Below are positions 10,917 through 24,099 of a stretch of 64,000 bases of DNA, one piece after another; positions within the stretch are counted from its first letter, which is position 1, and every line of letters starts with the position of its first letter. The notes below the pieces were generated by a model. It was not told where the DNA came from, searched no databases, and saw nothing but the letters and a program-made list of their open reading frames with translations. Where the stretch lies: assembly GCA_050084515.1 (NCBI GenBank), contig CM114271.1, positions 63,922,001 through 63,986,000 on the forward strand, in the 5' to 3' direction. A program made the position numbers and the translations under genes. The DNA comes from Blasia pusilla. Lineage: Eukaryota > Marchantiophyta > Marchantiopsida > Blasiales.

Positions 10917-12806
10917 CGCTGATGCCGCACCACCACCAAATTACCACCACTAAGTAACCAAGTGACGTCGATGTCGCTGTACTATTCTAGCTCTATTAGC
11001 TATGGGTGTAGGCAATCTAACATGTCATCACCACAAGAAGCCTCCCACAGTCTACTGCTCATCACTCCAGCCTCACTGCCGATAGCACACAGGAGTAACA
11101 CTACTGTGGAAATCAGCGTCAACCCTAACAATGGGCGCGCAAGCAAGAAGCAACGATGGAGGGGATCCAAACACATGAAGTCCAACGACAACCCTCCAAT
11201 CGCAAATGAAAATCAAGGTAACACAATCCACCAAACGTGGCACCCCCTGAATCCACAGAACCCACCACACAATTCTAACGCAACAGCTACTCCGCCGCGG
11301 TTCGATGACGTGCTAGTCGGACTCGCATCATCTGAAAATATCACCTGCATGGAGAGGCTACACCATACTATGCGCTAGAGGTCCATCAACCAAAAACCTG
11401 AGATGCATAAAGCGCCTTACACATCTCCGAACAGCACCAAATGAGCTACACTAGTGTGTACATTGGCATAGTTAAGAACTCAACAGTGAAGCGTCTTCCA
11501 GGCAGAATAGCCCAAAGATGGATGACCAGTTATGCAACACTCAAATCACAAATCCTGCAAAAACTGCCTCACGCCCAAGCAAGCAGGCTTGCTTGCTTGC
11601 TCCTTGCTCCTTGCTCCGCCTCTCACGCCCACTCGCCCCGAGCTACCACGAGTTGCCTCGAAGCCTCGAAGCGCCGAGAAATGCTCGAGACATGCCCCTA
11701 TTACCCCGTTTGCCATGCTTCGCTATGGAGAGAGGCCCAACCAAGGCGCCCGAAATGGGATAGGCGTCTCCAACAACGAACGAATCACCAACCAACCAGC
11801 CCCTCCGATCTGCTGTCCACCATAGCCAGACCTTGAGCTAGTCCGCAAAATTTTGATGAGCAATTACTCCACAAATCCTCAACCAAAATTGAATCAGTTT
11901 CAACCAGATTTCAATTGACCATCATAGCTATCTCTCCACAAAAAATCAGCTACAACCGAGCTCTGTACTCCGAGCTACAAATCAGACAAATTTGATGTCC
12001 GTACACCTCCAGAATCGCAAATCCGACAACGCTTCCGCCCAGATTCATGCATGCAGAAATCCGCAATGCTCCACACACTCAAGCAGATAGGTTCACATCA
12101 GATCACGATACAAGTAGCATATGGAACCTCTCACCCGATCTGGATGAACTTCAACACAGCTTCCGCACTCCAAGCTCTCCACATCCGAAAACCGTCGAAC
12201 ACGAACCAGAATCTTCAATCCTTGATAACTTCCAACTCCCTTGACGAAATCCGGCGATCTAAAGCGCGTTGGAAAGCTCTCAGCAAGGTGCTTCTTTCCC
12301 AACCAACCACGCTTGAGATTCCCACATCCAACATAGGCCACAAGCCACAAACATCCATGGCTGAATACACAATCAGCCCTAACCAGATCCTACTGATCCA
12401 CAATCGAAGCTACCATCGATCTACTCTAGTTCTTTGAGTGAAATCTGTAAAATACCTACTCTCATAAAACACGTATAGAATCACATGCAATCGAGCCAAA
12501 CCCACTCCACGATGGGAGAATCCAGATCAAAGCTTGCGGGAACCACCATAGCCAAGAGCTCTACTCACTACCAAAGCTAACTCCCAACGCAACAGGCTCA
12601 ACTCAAAGAACTAATTGTTCTTTGAGTGCACTCCACACTATATCCTCCAACCTAAGAGCGGACCCTACTGGAAAAGTCACCCTCAACGGAGTAACCCCCA
12701 ACCCTATGTATGAAACCGCATCTCTACCTAGACACTACGGCCCTACATAAGGTATGACCTCTACTACCACACTATACTCTATGACATAATCCGTATGGTC
12801 ATGAAA
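10917..12806 (-). other. Copy 1: 5' leader without a matching 3' repeat
   Basis: About 1.9 kb between the 5' terminus (12806) and the first gag ATG. It aligns along its length with 36093-37897 of copy 2. A perfect 11-bp stem hairpin (12601-12611 / 12617-12627, ACTCAAAGAAC / GTTCTTTGAGT, 5-nt loop) lies about 180 bases from the terminus in both copies. No primer-binding site matching the common plant tRNA-iMet form was recognised. Small open frames in it are poorly conserved between copies, so I do not call them genes. Confidence 0.7.
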
Positions 12807-12810
12807 ACTT
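12807..12810. repeat. Target site duplication of element copy 1 (ACTT), right
   Basis: Directly follows the element terminus. Identical to 3831-3834. Confidence 0.8.
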
Positions 12811-13450
12811 ATCCACAATAAATTACATGTGGTAGGCTACATTCTAGCCACTTACAATCTTCTTGATAATATTCAAGACATCACTTCAAATATTGAATAT
12901 ATGACACATTTCAAAAAATATCTATAAGTCCATGCAACAATGTCACTGAGGCTAATTCTTATGTAGGTACTTGTTTGCGAGATCCTTTTACCCCCTCCGA
13001 TTGGTGGAGCATGGACGGTCAAGGTGCCCAAACATTGCGCTATTTGGCTAAGTCCATATTAGTACAAGTGGTATTTTCATCTTTAGCGAAGAGAAATTGG
13101 AGTAGTTATGGTTTTATCCACAATAAGCATAGGAATAAATTGACCAACAAACGTATCAAGGATTTGATGTACATCTACACAAACTCTCAAGGTTTGGAGA
13201 CAAGATTGTTTCACAGAAATGAAGACAAGCATGGTTGTACGAGCAATACTTCTCTAAAAGGGATAGACAAGAACAAACTAGAAGGGTTGTAGAAGATGCA
13301 GTGAATTTAGTTTACATCCAAGAAGCCATGATGGTTTTCATGAAGATTACTTCCACTTGCAAGATGAGGACTTAGAGGGTGTAGGTTTGCTATGTTATAC
13401 GAAACTAAATCAAGTCAAAATGGTTGGTGGTCATCTATCTCGCCATCCAA
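12811..13450 (+). pseudogene. hAT transposase, C-terminal half (dimerisation domain), split by element copy 1
   Basis: Right after the insertion the frame reads HNKLHVVGYILATYNL, corresponding to the conserved LHxAGYxLNP block before the hAT dimerisation domain. At 12975-13292 there is DPFTPSDWWSMDGQGAQTLRYLAKSILVQVVFSS followed by KRNWSSYGFIHNKHRNKL. This is the diagnostic C-terminal hAT signature (ERNWS...F..IH...RN.L). Stops at about 12925 and after 13292 show decay. Together with 2926-3830 it is one hAT copy lacking its central catalytic part. Confidence 0.85.
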
Positions 13451-16009
13451 TTCGCATTTAACCAACCTCTAGTGACTATGTGAGATTTGTTCCAACTTAT
13501 TAATGCCATTGTCCATTGGTTTTTATGTGTGCTTTGCCACTGCATTAGTTCCTTTCTTGGGATGTTTTTGTCTTTCCTTGTCATGCTTTGAAGCTTGTTT
13601 TTATAATCAACGGATTTTTACTTTGAGGATTCCAACTTTCAAAGCTCTCCTTTCGCCATCTAGCATGACAGGACACGAGTTCATATTCATTTCTAGATTA
13701 AAACGATAAAACAAAAAGGGTACTTTTTAGAGTTTCTATGGAACCCATTTTTGGGGACAGCTTCCACCTTCGGCCACCTCGGATAGAATACATGTGTGTA
13801 CACTCGTATCTTTACATTTAAATGATTAGAGTTTCTGATATGGAGATTCCCGATCTGTTGTTACTAATTCCTCATTTGTTAATATGCACAATTCCACCCA
13901 TCAAAGATTAGTTGTCGAGAATCAGTCCATCAATTGATCAGCCACAGAATCTAAACATCAATCAGTCATCCCGTTAGCTCTTACTCAACCATCTTACTAT
14001 TTAGTGAAGGTTCCCGCTCTGCCATCTCTCTTCTTCAAATTCTCTCCCCAAGCAATGCTCATGGAATTCGTTAATGCAAACATGATGAGAGAGGATGGAG
14101 AACTTTGAATATGGATTTGCACCGCAGTTGGATTAAGGACAGTTACATTCCTGTGTGGAAACAGGATGTGAATGTCGTGAGACTTGACAATCGAGAGTAT
14201 TAAAAGGCCAAAAGCTTGGTAGCTAAACCTGAGGAGATGCTAGAAGATCATTGCTCTACTTTTGGTGCTAATCGGGAACGTTGAAAGAGCAGGAAGTTGG
14301 GACTTGTCCATCCTAGAATGGACCCCATGTTTTCAACAGCTAGTAGAGTAGAAGAATGAGGCTTATCTGTGTTGATGGCTCTGAGATTAAATCGATCAAG
14401 AAGTTGGAAAACAGCAGCTTCTGTCTGCTTGTTGCCAGTGCGTACACATAGAGTTGGTGGTCTACTTGTACATGTTTCGAAATACACTCCATGCGTAATG
14501 GATCAACAAAGGGATGCTAGTAAGATGAGTAATCAAAAGAAAGAAAGAAAAAACCTTTCAGAACTCTCACATGTATCTAGTCCCTACCTTCCTCTTGCAG
14601 TCACAGAAACCTTCATCAGAAGTAGATCTTCGTTTGCTTCCATAATCTCACTTCTCATTGAAGTGAATTAATGTCGATGACATCAGAAGAATCCTCGAAA
14701 TGTGGTTTTCCTATTGTGAACTGCCGGACTCTATAAGTATGAGGAGACTAGTTGATCGTAAAGAGTTGGGATCAATGTAGATCAGAGCAGTTATTACCTT
14801 CTGTACTGGGTTATTGGTCTCAAGGTAATGTGGTAGCAAGAAAGAGAACTTTGAAGATTCAAACTTCCAGAGGAGACTACGAGAAGTGGATAGCTGAAAA
14901 ACATTCCTGCCTTAGTTTGCCTGTCTTGGATTCCCCTTGCATCGTTTCTTGTGCAGACCGTCCCGTTTGCTATGAGACGGGGGCACATAAACAGTAGATG
15001 TACAGCAGGATATATCGAGCATTGTAACAGAACTGTAGGTAGCCAGCACGAAGCTAATCATGCATGTGCAGTCAGTCAACAGTATCATTGAAGGTTATGT
15101 CAGACCATCGACCTATCTTACTCTAGAATCGAGGAGCTCCATTTGCAATATTATGACGACGTGTGCCTGGATCTCCGGTCGAAAGTTGAAGCTGTGGCTG
15201 TGGCTGTGGCATACGCCTGCAGTTGGTTCCCGAGAGCAGTCAATCCTGTCCCTCCGGATCGAGCTACAAAAAGCAGTAACTCCATCTCTTGCGCAGTAGA
15301 AGAAAAATCGGCCTCTTCCCGTTCAGGTAATCGACGCAGAGGGCATAGTTGGATTCGGTTAGAGCAGAAATACTCGAGTGTCTATGTACAGTAAGACTGT
15401 GCAGCACACTCTAGTCAGGTCGACATCCGAGTGGCTCTGGACGCTTGTATAACAACCATTTCAATTCCATAACTAAATCCATGGAGGATAAATACAAACG
15501 GTGCTGGTGTTGAATCTTCATCACTTAAATCATTGAATACACCAGAGTAAGAGTAACCACACCTTAAATCCTCACGATCGTAGCTCACATCAGAACTCAT
15601 AACTACATTTCTTGAAGCATTTAATGCCAGAGTTCAGGATGGAGAGCCTGAACTTTGTGTAAGAAGTTCTGCGGAATTGATCCCACCGATCACAAGACTT
15701 GAATTGGGATTTGCACAAACCCTACCTTCGGATTACTTTCTTGCAAAAACGATTCTCCGTCCTGACGAACTACTGCAACGGCAATTTCACACAAACAAGC
15801 TGGATTTTATCCAGACTGAAGATTAGACATCAAAAAACAGGAGTAGCCTTTTTCCTCCACTGCGAACTCTATCATCGTTAACGCTAACAACGATGCCCCT
15901 GTTTCCCTGAAGTTTTTTAGTTAAACGCATGTCCTCACAGAGGATATTGACAAGAATCTCGGAAGAAGCGATCTAGAATAAGTTTGGACAGCATTCAACA
16001 GTCGTATTC
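13451..16009. other. Unassigned intergenic DNA
   Basis: Only short open frames, none of which I recognise and none with clear splice structure. The minus-strand frame 15600-15415 begins MSSDVSYDREDLRCGYSYSG and has a protein-like composition, so it could be an exon. I cannot extend it. Confidence 0.4.
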
Positions 16010-16591
16010 CTAGTAAGCTGGGTGATAGAATCTACCGCCACTCCCCGTTGTGAGCTCGGCTTCCCATGAGAAGCCTTGAGGAGAACCAATTTGCTCGGTG
16101 GAGCAATCGAAGGATCGCGCGGCCCTCACAGCGCTGAGTGACTCCTGAAAGAAGTTATGGATGGCTTGAACATCCTCATCGTCATTAGCATGGTGGTGAA
16201 GACGTACGGGTCTGCCTCCCGGATTTGTGAAGCCTTTATAGGCCAATCCTGCAGCGCAGCAATCTCCACAAGCCCAGTAGCACCGCTGGGCCTTCCGAGC
16301 AACCGCCTTTGGGGAGATATTCTTCAAAAAGCACGTAGGGATGCAGACCAGCTTCTTCCAGTACAACTCGAGGAGAGTGGGAGTTTGTGGTGGTGGTGCG
16401 TTGCCATGCGATCGACTTTCCTTCCTCATGAGCTGCCCCAACGGCCCCGTCTCTGGAGAAGCCCCGTCTCTGGAGGCGCCAGTAGTTTCGACTGATATTT
16501 GTAATTTGGAGAGCTTTCGTTGATACACATCAATAGTTCGAGTTTTCACCGATTCCACGTCCTCCATCTCCTGAAGCTTCTTCAACTTCAC
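16010..16591 (-). CDS. Hypothetical protein, 193 residues, single open frame
   Basis: The longest uninterrupted frame between 13.5 and 29 kb. The N-terminus is charged and helix-prone (MKLKKLQEMEDVESVKTRT) and could form a short coiled coil. The middle has four closely spaced cysteines (CYWACGDCCAAG). The C-terminus ends GSGGRFYHPAY. Composition looks like a real protein rather than a shadow frame, but I recognise no family and saw no flanking exons. The start is the first ATG of the frame. It could also be the last exon of a larger gene or a decayed gene. Confidence 0.35.
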   Translation of the reverse strand: MKLKKLQEMEDVESVKTRTIDVYQRKLSKLQISVETTGASRDGASPETGPLGQLMRKESRSHGNAPPPQTPTLLELYWKKLVCIPTCFLKNISPKAVARKAQRCYWACGDCCAAGLAYKGFTNPGGRPVRLHHHANDDEDVQAIHNFFQESLSAVRAARSFDCSTEQIGSPQGFSWEAELTTGSGGRFYHPAY

Positions 16592-19500
16592 TCGCCCTAT
16601 GTCTGGAGAAGATCATCCGTTGATTTCAACCGGAAACTTCAACTCACCTCATCCATCGTCTTGCTTCGAAAGCTTTCATTTTCCAATCCGCTCCTCTAGA
16701 TTTTCCTAGAAATTGAATACTCTCCTCCCAGCCACTAACTCCTCATAGGTTCTTCCACCGAACGACGGTATCGCACCTCTCATTTAGTAACTTTTGCAAT
16801 ATGATCCTCTATCTGCACCCATCACCACTACAATTAAGGCTGGCGAGAAAGTAACGATTGGCTTGTTCGATTATTGCTCTCTCTGACCCTAACAAATCTC
16901 CTGCGTGGGAACGAAGCCAAAATGCTTGAAATTTGGAGGAGAAGGTGTCTATTGGGTGCGATGTCAATTCATTATCACACAGATGGAAGGGATGTCACCA
17001 GGCTTCTAGCTTCCCGTGCGCTAGAAATTTCATGCAACCGCATGGCCCTCTCTAACTCAATTCATCTGTCTCGTCCCATGGCCCTATGGATCGGGTAGAC
17101 AATAAATCTATTCATTGATTCATTCTCTATGATGTCCACGACCTCAATGTCCACAAATATTGACGATACCATGGAAATCGAAGTAAACCGAGTGCTGGTA
17201 TGAATTGACTTCAACTCTCGAAATCTAACAACACAAGAAAGGAAACTATAGTCTTGACAAGGGGTAGTACCAATTCATGACCTGCAAACAAGAACTAACA
17301 CGATCTGCGCAAGCCATGAATTTCCAGCGGATGAGACGCTCGCTAACGCTCGTTAAGAACGACGGGAGATTTAGATCCAACAGACCACAAGAAATTCGAA
17401 GGGCAAAGGATGAGAGATGAACTAAACAGGCACTGCTCAATGAATTCGGTCCCTCAGTAGAAACCACCGGCAGCAGAGGCCTATGCGTTGAATGCCTGAC
17501 GTTATTAACGAGATTCGTTTGGGAACGCGAAAGAATTACGGAGTCAGAATGGGGAAATTCCCCTGACAGCGAAGACAAACTGGGATGGGGACACAATCAA
17601 AAGCCTGCACGCTCTTTTACCAAGTATATGAGACTTCGATTCACTACCTGATTTCATGCAGGAAACTTCCCCTCCGGTACAGCCAAGCTTGTGTCTCCAG
17701 AGTTCGGGGAACTGGATCCACATCACAAAGCTGCGGCACTGCACAGACTATTAGTAGTCTTTCGGAACCTAACTGAGCTAAAGTGGATTACGTTCTGAAG
17801 ATCTCTTTGCAGTTGGTCTTTCGGTGTGTACTCCCTCTACCCCCTCTACTCGCCGATGTTTTTCATCCTGCAGCGATCCCATCCAAGTCGATAACACTGT
17901 CAATCTGTGCTCTGAAATGCACATATTTATTATGGCTCTCCGTCTCGCTTTCTCGGTCAGCTCTTCCATTCACTATCGTCAGTGCTTTCCTTTTCGAATC
18001 CAGTCACTGCTAATCTTAAAGATATCATCCCTTCTCTGCTGGAAAGGTTGGAAGAGCAACTCAGCGTGGAACAGCTATTGTTTTCTACAGATCGTCCTGT
18101 GACGTCCATTGATGGGATTCCGACTACGCGGAAGCATGCATGCTGCGAATCCACATGTTGAGATACGAGCATGACGTCTCTCCTTGACCTACTGAGCAGG
18201 ATATATCAAGACCTGCAGCAACAGCAACCGGAGCCGGGCATGCAACAGACGTCGAGATCGGCCAGGCTCTCTCTTTTTTGCAGCTTGATGAGTAATGCCG
18301 CAAGCAGATGGTTGAGTGCATGGCACTCGAGAGAGAAAATCTGCCACTAAAATTCTGGTGACAGGGCGACAACAAGAGAAACGACGTATCTGCATCAGCT
18401 TCCTGTTTTGGACTAGTACTAGAGAGTTGGCGCTCAGAGGCCCCAAAGCTGCAGGCCATCAAATTTCTTTCACCAGAAGAGTCATGGGATGCACGTCTGT
18501 TGGTGTTCATTTCTCTCCGCCGATTGGACCTCTCGGACCCCCGATCGCAGATCGAACATCTCTCACTGGACTGCTCGACGGATTCATCTGTATGATTACG
18601 TGTTCATTCCTCTCCGCTGACTGAGTCCGTCTCAACTTCCCTATGGCAAACTCTATTTGTTTTATGCCTGGACACAGATAACTCCTGAGTCATCCGTCTT
18701 TGCAGAGTACCTCTACTTTCACATTTCCGAGGACCAGCACTGGAGATTCCCTGTGCCTTCTCGCGATGCACTTCCCTGAGATGCTTGCGAAGCCGCAGTT
18801 CTAATCACTTCGATGCCTGGTGCTGACATTGGGTGCGGTCCCAGCGCCATGGAAATGGCGTCCCCTACGCATGCTCGAGAGAGACGACGTTAGAACTGGT
18901 GGGCCTGAAATGTGTTTGTGTCTTGGCTGTCTGTACCGCCTGGTTAATGCTCAGAAAAATTCAAGTCCATAAGTTAAAACAATTTTTCTCCATGGATTCG
19001 TTCGTGGACAGACTCCAAGCCTTGAAAGCACCTTGGATTTTTCCAAGAACTAAACAGAACGTGCCGGGCCGGGCCGCACACATCAAAAGGATTCATTCCA
19101 TGGGGGTCTCGTGGATTAGAAAATCAATTTCATTCATCTTTCTCTTAGGCGATCTGCTTTGCAAAGGCTTCTGACTGCGTCTGTGTGAACTTTCTGTCTA
19201 CACATGTTAAGGAGATCTCCCTAAGATTCTGCGCACGATCTTGTTAATCACTCTGACGGCATCGAGTCATTTCTGATCAAGCGCAAGAGTCGTTTCTGTC
19301 GACACATGTAATGGCGTTCTGTCTGTTCCTGCTCACGATCATGATGACCATTCTGACGGCGTCCATTCTTTCCCAGTCAACCCAGGCCCTGCTTCTGCTT
19401 CTGCCTCTGCCTCTGGGATCACACTCACGACGCTGCTCAATCTCACTTCCATAGTCACTCCAACAGTAACGATCATGACAACTCTCTCTCTCAGTCGCAG

Positions 19501-20019
19501 GGTAAACTCTTACACCTTGTGTGATGATGGAATGAAACCCCTATTCACTACTCGGTCTCCTGCACAAAACTCAACACACACACGACGACAGAATATGCTG
19601 ATTTTTCTAAGCTGGTAAGACCAGAACTGTTCAACACATTAAACAGCCCAAAGCTGATCCACTGGTAAAGTAATGTGTATTGGGGATCCCATCAGGTGAA
19701 ATAGATGGTGTTGTAGATGGCTTCTCGGTTGAACACTCAACCCTCTCCTTTAGTGTGTGAGAGCTGACCTCCCTCCTCTCGTAAGAATTCCCCTTAATTT
19801 AATTATTATCTTTTTATGGCATCTCTGGTCTCTCAAGAGGACCAGAATTGTCAAACGTAGAGTATCCTCTTGTGTCTTGTAAAGGTCCTCTATGATCAAG
19901 GGTTTCTTGTAAATCCATCCTCTTTTAATTATATAGATGGTAATTTTGTCACCTCTAGCATCACTAACTTCATGAGTAGAGTCTCTCTCTAAGTCTATGA
20001 CAAATGTTGGTTGTGTGAA
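16592..20019. other. Unassigned; possible gene remnant at about 17985-18625 (+)
   Basis: No confident gene. On the plus strand, 17990-18140 reads SNPVTANLKDIIPSLLERL and continues protein-like to a stop. After TTTTTTGCAG at about 18270 a second protein-like frame follows, including ALERENLPLKF, SWRSEAPKLQAIKF and SPEESWDARLLVF. The pieces are in different frames with stops between, so they could be exons or a decayed gene. I recognise no family. Confidence 0.3.
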
Positions 20020-20199
20020 CTAGCTAGTGCTCATGCGATGCACAAAAGTATGATTTTGAATTACCCATCCTAAGTGTACAATTGAATTCGAGAGATCTTA
20101 TTGGTTTAGACGGCGAGTAATTCTATTGGTTAGAATAGACATGTGTCAAAGAAAAAAGTGATCTCACAATAAAGAGACATTCTCCAATAATAATATAGA
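20020..20199 (-). mobile_element. Mini-Helitron, 180 bp
   Basis: On the minus strand it starts with TC (TCTATATTATTATTGGAG) after an A. It ends GTGCATCGCATGAGC...CTAG followed by T, which fits Helitron rules: TC start, 3' hairpin, CTRR end, A/T target. Non-coding, so it would depend on a Rep/helicase supplied elsewhere. Confidence 0.6.
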
Positions 20200-20422
20200 T
20201 TGTGATGAATGCGATTTTTGAATTTGAATTTGAATGCAATCATTGGGAAGCGCTATCTTGAACAATATGAAGAACATATCACCTATTATTCACCACTTGA
20301 GCCATGGAATATGAATGTTAATTGTACAGTTTTCCTCAATCGATCCCGAGGTCAAGGCCTATAAGAAGGGCCATGTGATTTGAGGAGGGGACAAGAAGTT
20401 TAGATCATCACATGTATGCATA

Positions 20423-20721
20423 TCTATATTATTATTGGAGAGTGCCCCTTCATTTTGCAAACTCTTCTCTTTTGATACTGGCCTTTTCAGCCAATGGGAT
20501 GGCTTGCCGTTTAAACCAATCTATATCCATATTATTATTGGAGTACGCCCTTTCATTTTCAAACTCTTCTCCTCTCGACACTTGGCATTTTCAGCCAATG
20601 GGGCCACTCACCTTCTCAACCAATAGGATCGCTCAAAATTGATTTGAAATGACACTTGAGAATTGTGAGAGTTAATTATGGGAGGTATTATAAACCCTTG
20701 CATCTAACGGGCTTATACTAG
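20423..20721 (+). mobile_element. Mini-Helitron, 299 bp, with a duplicated 5' segment
   Basis: Starts TCTATATTATTATTGGAGAG after A and ends CCCTTGCATCTAACGGGC plus TTATACTAG followed by T. The 3' CCC...GGG stem close to CTAG is the Helitron signature. A second 5'-like start about 100 bases in (CATATTATTATTGGAGTACG at about 20530) followed by the same body words suggests an internal 5' duplication or insertion of one copy at the end of another. Confidence 0.6.
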
Positions 20722-23700
20722 TGGTATTCATGTTCCATTTCTTGGTCAACGTTGCAACTACTTCTTGTTCATGTTTTTATAATTTTCTAACCTTGGCTTT
20801 GACAAAAGGATTTTTCTCCACACATAGAGCAAGCAAGAAAATGTTTCTTTCTGGAAAAAAAAAAAAATTTGTGTAGCGCTATGTATTTCAAGCCACCTGT
20901 GTATTTCATGAAAACTCTTCATCTTACAACAACGCTCACGCCCTCTTATGTCCAGATGGACAAACACATGAAAGGGATGCTCGACATTGATAGAAAGGAT
21001 TGAAATAATCAAATCACAACATGGGGAAGAAACGAAATGGTATGTTCTCTCTTCTTGCTAGTGTGGGAAAGGGATTTTGAGAGGATTGAAATAATCCTCT
21101 CAAACTCTCTTAACACAAGAGTGGAAAGATTTAGATTTTACATGTTAGATGATTAATGTATCGGTTTCTTGGTGAGTTTGGCTTGTTGGGGGGACGAGCC
21201 CTTTTCTTTTACCCCAACCATATGTAGCCTTAGCATTCTCCACTCCCTAGGTTCCCTTGTTTTACTTCCCATGGGTTTTGTCGTGCGCCTACTCTCCTTG
21301 AACGTTAATCTTTGTTATTGCGGAAGTGTGCGTTCAGTAGGTCACGCTCTCAACGTTGATCTGCATCCAAACACGCACTCTGGTTAGTTGGGTCTTGTAT
21401 CAATCAACGGGCTAACTTTTTGAGTTCTCGTCTCGGTCTCTCATCAAGCTCAACCTTCCTAGTTTCGCAGTTTACAACACAGGCAAGTCTCGAAAGATTT
21501 GGGACAAACTTTATGGTCGGTTCAGGAACCTCAAACGGCGTTTCACGCCTGGCGTTTCTAACTCTCTGATGGACATCCAATCAGTCCCTAACCGAGACTC
21601 ACACAAAATGAATCATGAGTCCGAATCCAAGTATGGCGTACAAAGTCCACTCCCTTGGATCAGGTTTGGGTTTCGAGTTCCAACGCCAAACTCTCGTTAT
21701 ATCCCGAGCCCTTAACACGCCGGTTGGTGCTCAAAGTGGGGATTCGTGTTCCAAGACTTCTTGGAGAGACTCCTCCCTTACTAGTACTTCTGGGGATCTC
21801 CGAGGTTCCCTACATTTAAGGAAAGACACCCGAGCTCCTCCAATTGGCCCTCAACCCAATTGCTCTCAGAGTCGTTTTCGACCAATATCTCAGTTTGTAT
21901 TAATGCGTTTGCTAAGATCTTTGGTGCATTGGAATCTTGAGATAAGCTTTCTAACGCGCCCTTACTTGTCCTGAACGCATCTTGGTGCTAAACGTTATGG
22001 TCCAAAATGTTAAAATCGGGATTCTACTTCCTCTTAGATCTACTGTTAAAAAAAATTTTAAAAAGATAGAAAGATAGTAGATCCCGACAGGATCTTCCAC
22101 TGAACTATGTACATAAGGGTAATCACTTACAAACCTAAAAAGAGCAAATTTGAAATGGATTGCATGTAGAACTGATCTACAACTTCTATTGAGAACTGGG
22201 TGCTTGAAAAGCAACACCTTATTAGAATACACAAGTCTTGAAGAGAGGTGGTTGAAACCAAGATGCAGGAGTTTGTGCTAGATTGGTTCTTGGAGCATTC
22301 TCCACACCAATGCACATTCCTTCTTAGTTGATCAAGGCACCAGCAGAGGTTCAGGTATGTAGGAGCTAATCTCAAAACCCACAGCCTTAGAGGGCACGAG
22401 TAGAAGTGAATCAAAGAAGAAGGGACGAGAGGGGGAGTTAAATAGTTTCCTACAAGAGACCAGCAGAAAGGACCACTGCATGGTAAGGCAAGGTGGAAGA
22501 GCCAACACAACAGGAGCAGGCCAGCACAATAGGGGTAGGCCAGCACACCATGTGCACAATTAAACATAACCAAAACTCACAAGAATAGTTATAGTAACTA
22601 GTTAACTAATTGAGACTTGTAACTATGATAAACTTCCAACCATAGTTTGCATAACTAACCATAGTTAAAAAATTGGAAGAAAACATCAGACAATTTTATG
22701 TGAAATCCTAACACAAAACACAGTCAAATTCCCCAAACGCTAGTCGTGTTCCAAAACTAGTTCTCACCTCTTTGGCAATCAAACTTCCAAGACTCAACTC
22801 ATCTCAAGTTTTGGCTTGCATTTGGTCTAGATTTCTTGGTCGCGACCACTAGCGCATGAAACGCACAACTTTGTTCTGCGTTTCGTCTCTTGGAATTTTC
22901 CAAGTGACCTTTCCAAAAGCCTCTCGAAAGTGCGATCATCGCAGCGTGAGTCCACTTGAGTTATGATGTTCGGATTGGCGCCTATTTGGTGTTCGTTTGG
23001 TTATGAGGGTCGCGAGAGGTTTCCCCACCAACATTTTATGTAGGTCTTGTTTTTTCTCCTCTTTGGAATGGAAGTTTACACTTATAGAATGAAATATCAT
23101 CTAAGCATTTCCATCATTCCTCTAGTTGAGTTGTAAGTGGATCCACTCCCCGCTCAAGAGAGTGATTAAGACACATTCAAATATCACTCTTTAAAATATA
23201 CCGTCCTTGTCCAAGTGATTACACATCAAAGTTGGAAGAAAAGAAAAAGGACGAGAGAAATGAGTTCGAACACCTTCTTCTAATCCACTATGCTTCAATT
23301 CCCATGAACCAGCGTGAATTACACTAGCATCAAGCAGTTCCACTTATGCCATTAGGTGGAACTATCCGGAAAAACAAAAAATCATCCTCTATTTATAATC
23401 TATTTTAGTATGGGATAAATGGGACTAAATCTACTAATTATTTATAAATCAAGAATATCTCTCATCTTGATACCCTCATACTTTCTTTTATCTCATAGAT
23501 GCTTTGAATACATTAGGAGTGGGATACAACAAGTAATTGAGCGAAGTTGGAGCAGCTACAATGATTACACGTCAATGATGAGAATCCCAAAATCCGCTTT
23601 ATAATAAAAAGAAACCTCAAAAGAGGACAAAGAAAGGTAACAACATTCCAAAAAGGGAAGGAGGAGAGACATGTAAATAGAAAATGGCAACAAGCCGAAC

Positions 23701-24060
23701 CCATAAACCAACTCAATGAGCTACACAATGAATAGTTTGAAACAATTCTGACACAAACACTAGTGATAGGTCAATCGTGAATGGATGACGATGGGAATTC
23801 ATTTCAAAGGAAGTTTGTGTCGCATCCATTGTTATTTGAAGAGGGGTTTAATAACAAGAGTAAAAAATCTTCTATTAAAAATATGAAACCAGGGTGTCAA
23901 TTTAGGTGAGTCACTAATGTTATGAATGGAGCAATAAGATGTCTCTTACCCATAGCACAATTGAAAAAAATGTTCCAATATTTTCAAATCACAATACACA
24001 TGTTCTTTGAAAAACGAAATCCTCTTTACCAAGTAGACAACTGCATCAATGTTAATGTGA
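20722..24060. other. Unassigned intergenic DNA
   Basis: AT-rich with short frames only. I see no gene, RNA or transposon signature that I can support. Confidence 0.5.
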
Positions 24061-24099
24061 CATCAATGTAGTGCACACACATCTTACTAGTGTCTCCGG

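Larger units (their letters stand above)
3835..12806 (-). mobile_element. DNMT- and PHD-encoding gypsy-like retroelement, copy 1 (8972 bp, defective)
   Basis: Complete insertion on the minus strand inside a hAT transposon. Both ends coincide with those of copy 2 (36093-45531). The element 5' end lies at 12806 and reads TTTCATGACCATACGGATT, with the first bases mutated from TGTCATG. Its 3' end lies at 3835 and reads GTGGATTCACATGACA. Flanks carry the 4-bp duplication ACTT. Order of parts from 5' to 3': leader of about 1.9 kb, gag, protease, DNA methyltransferase, reverse transcriptase-RNase H, integrase, GPY/F-like module, PHD finger, short tail. Frameshifts and stops break the coding region. 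No long terminal repeat was found: the last 280 bases do not recur in the leader. Confidence 0.9.
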
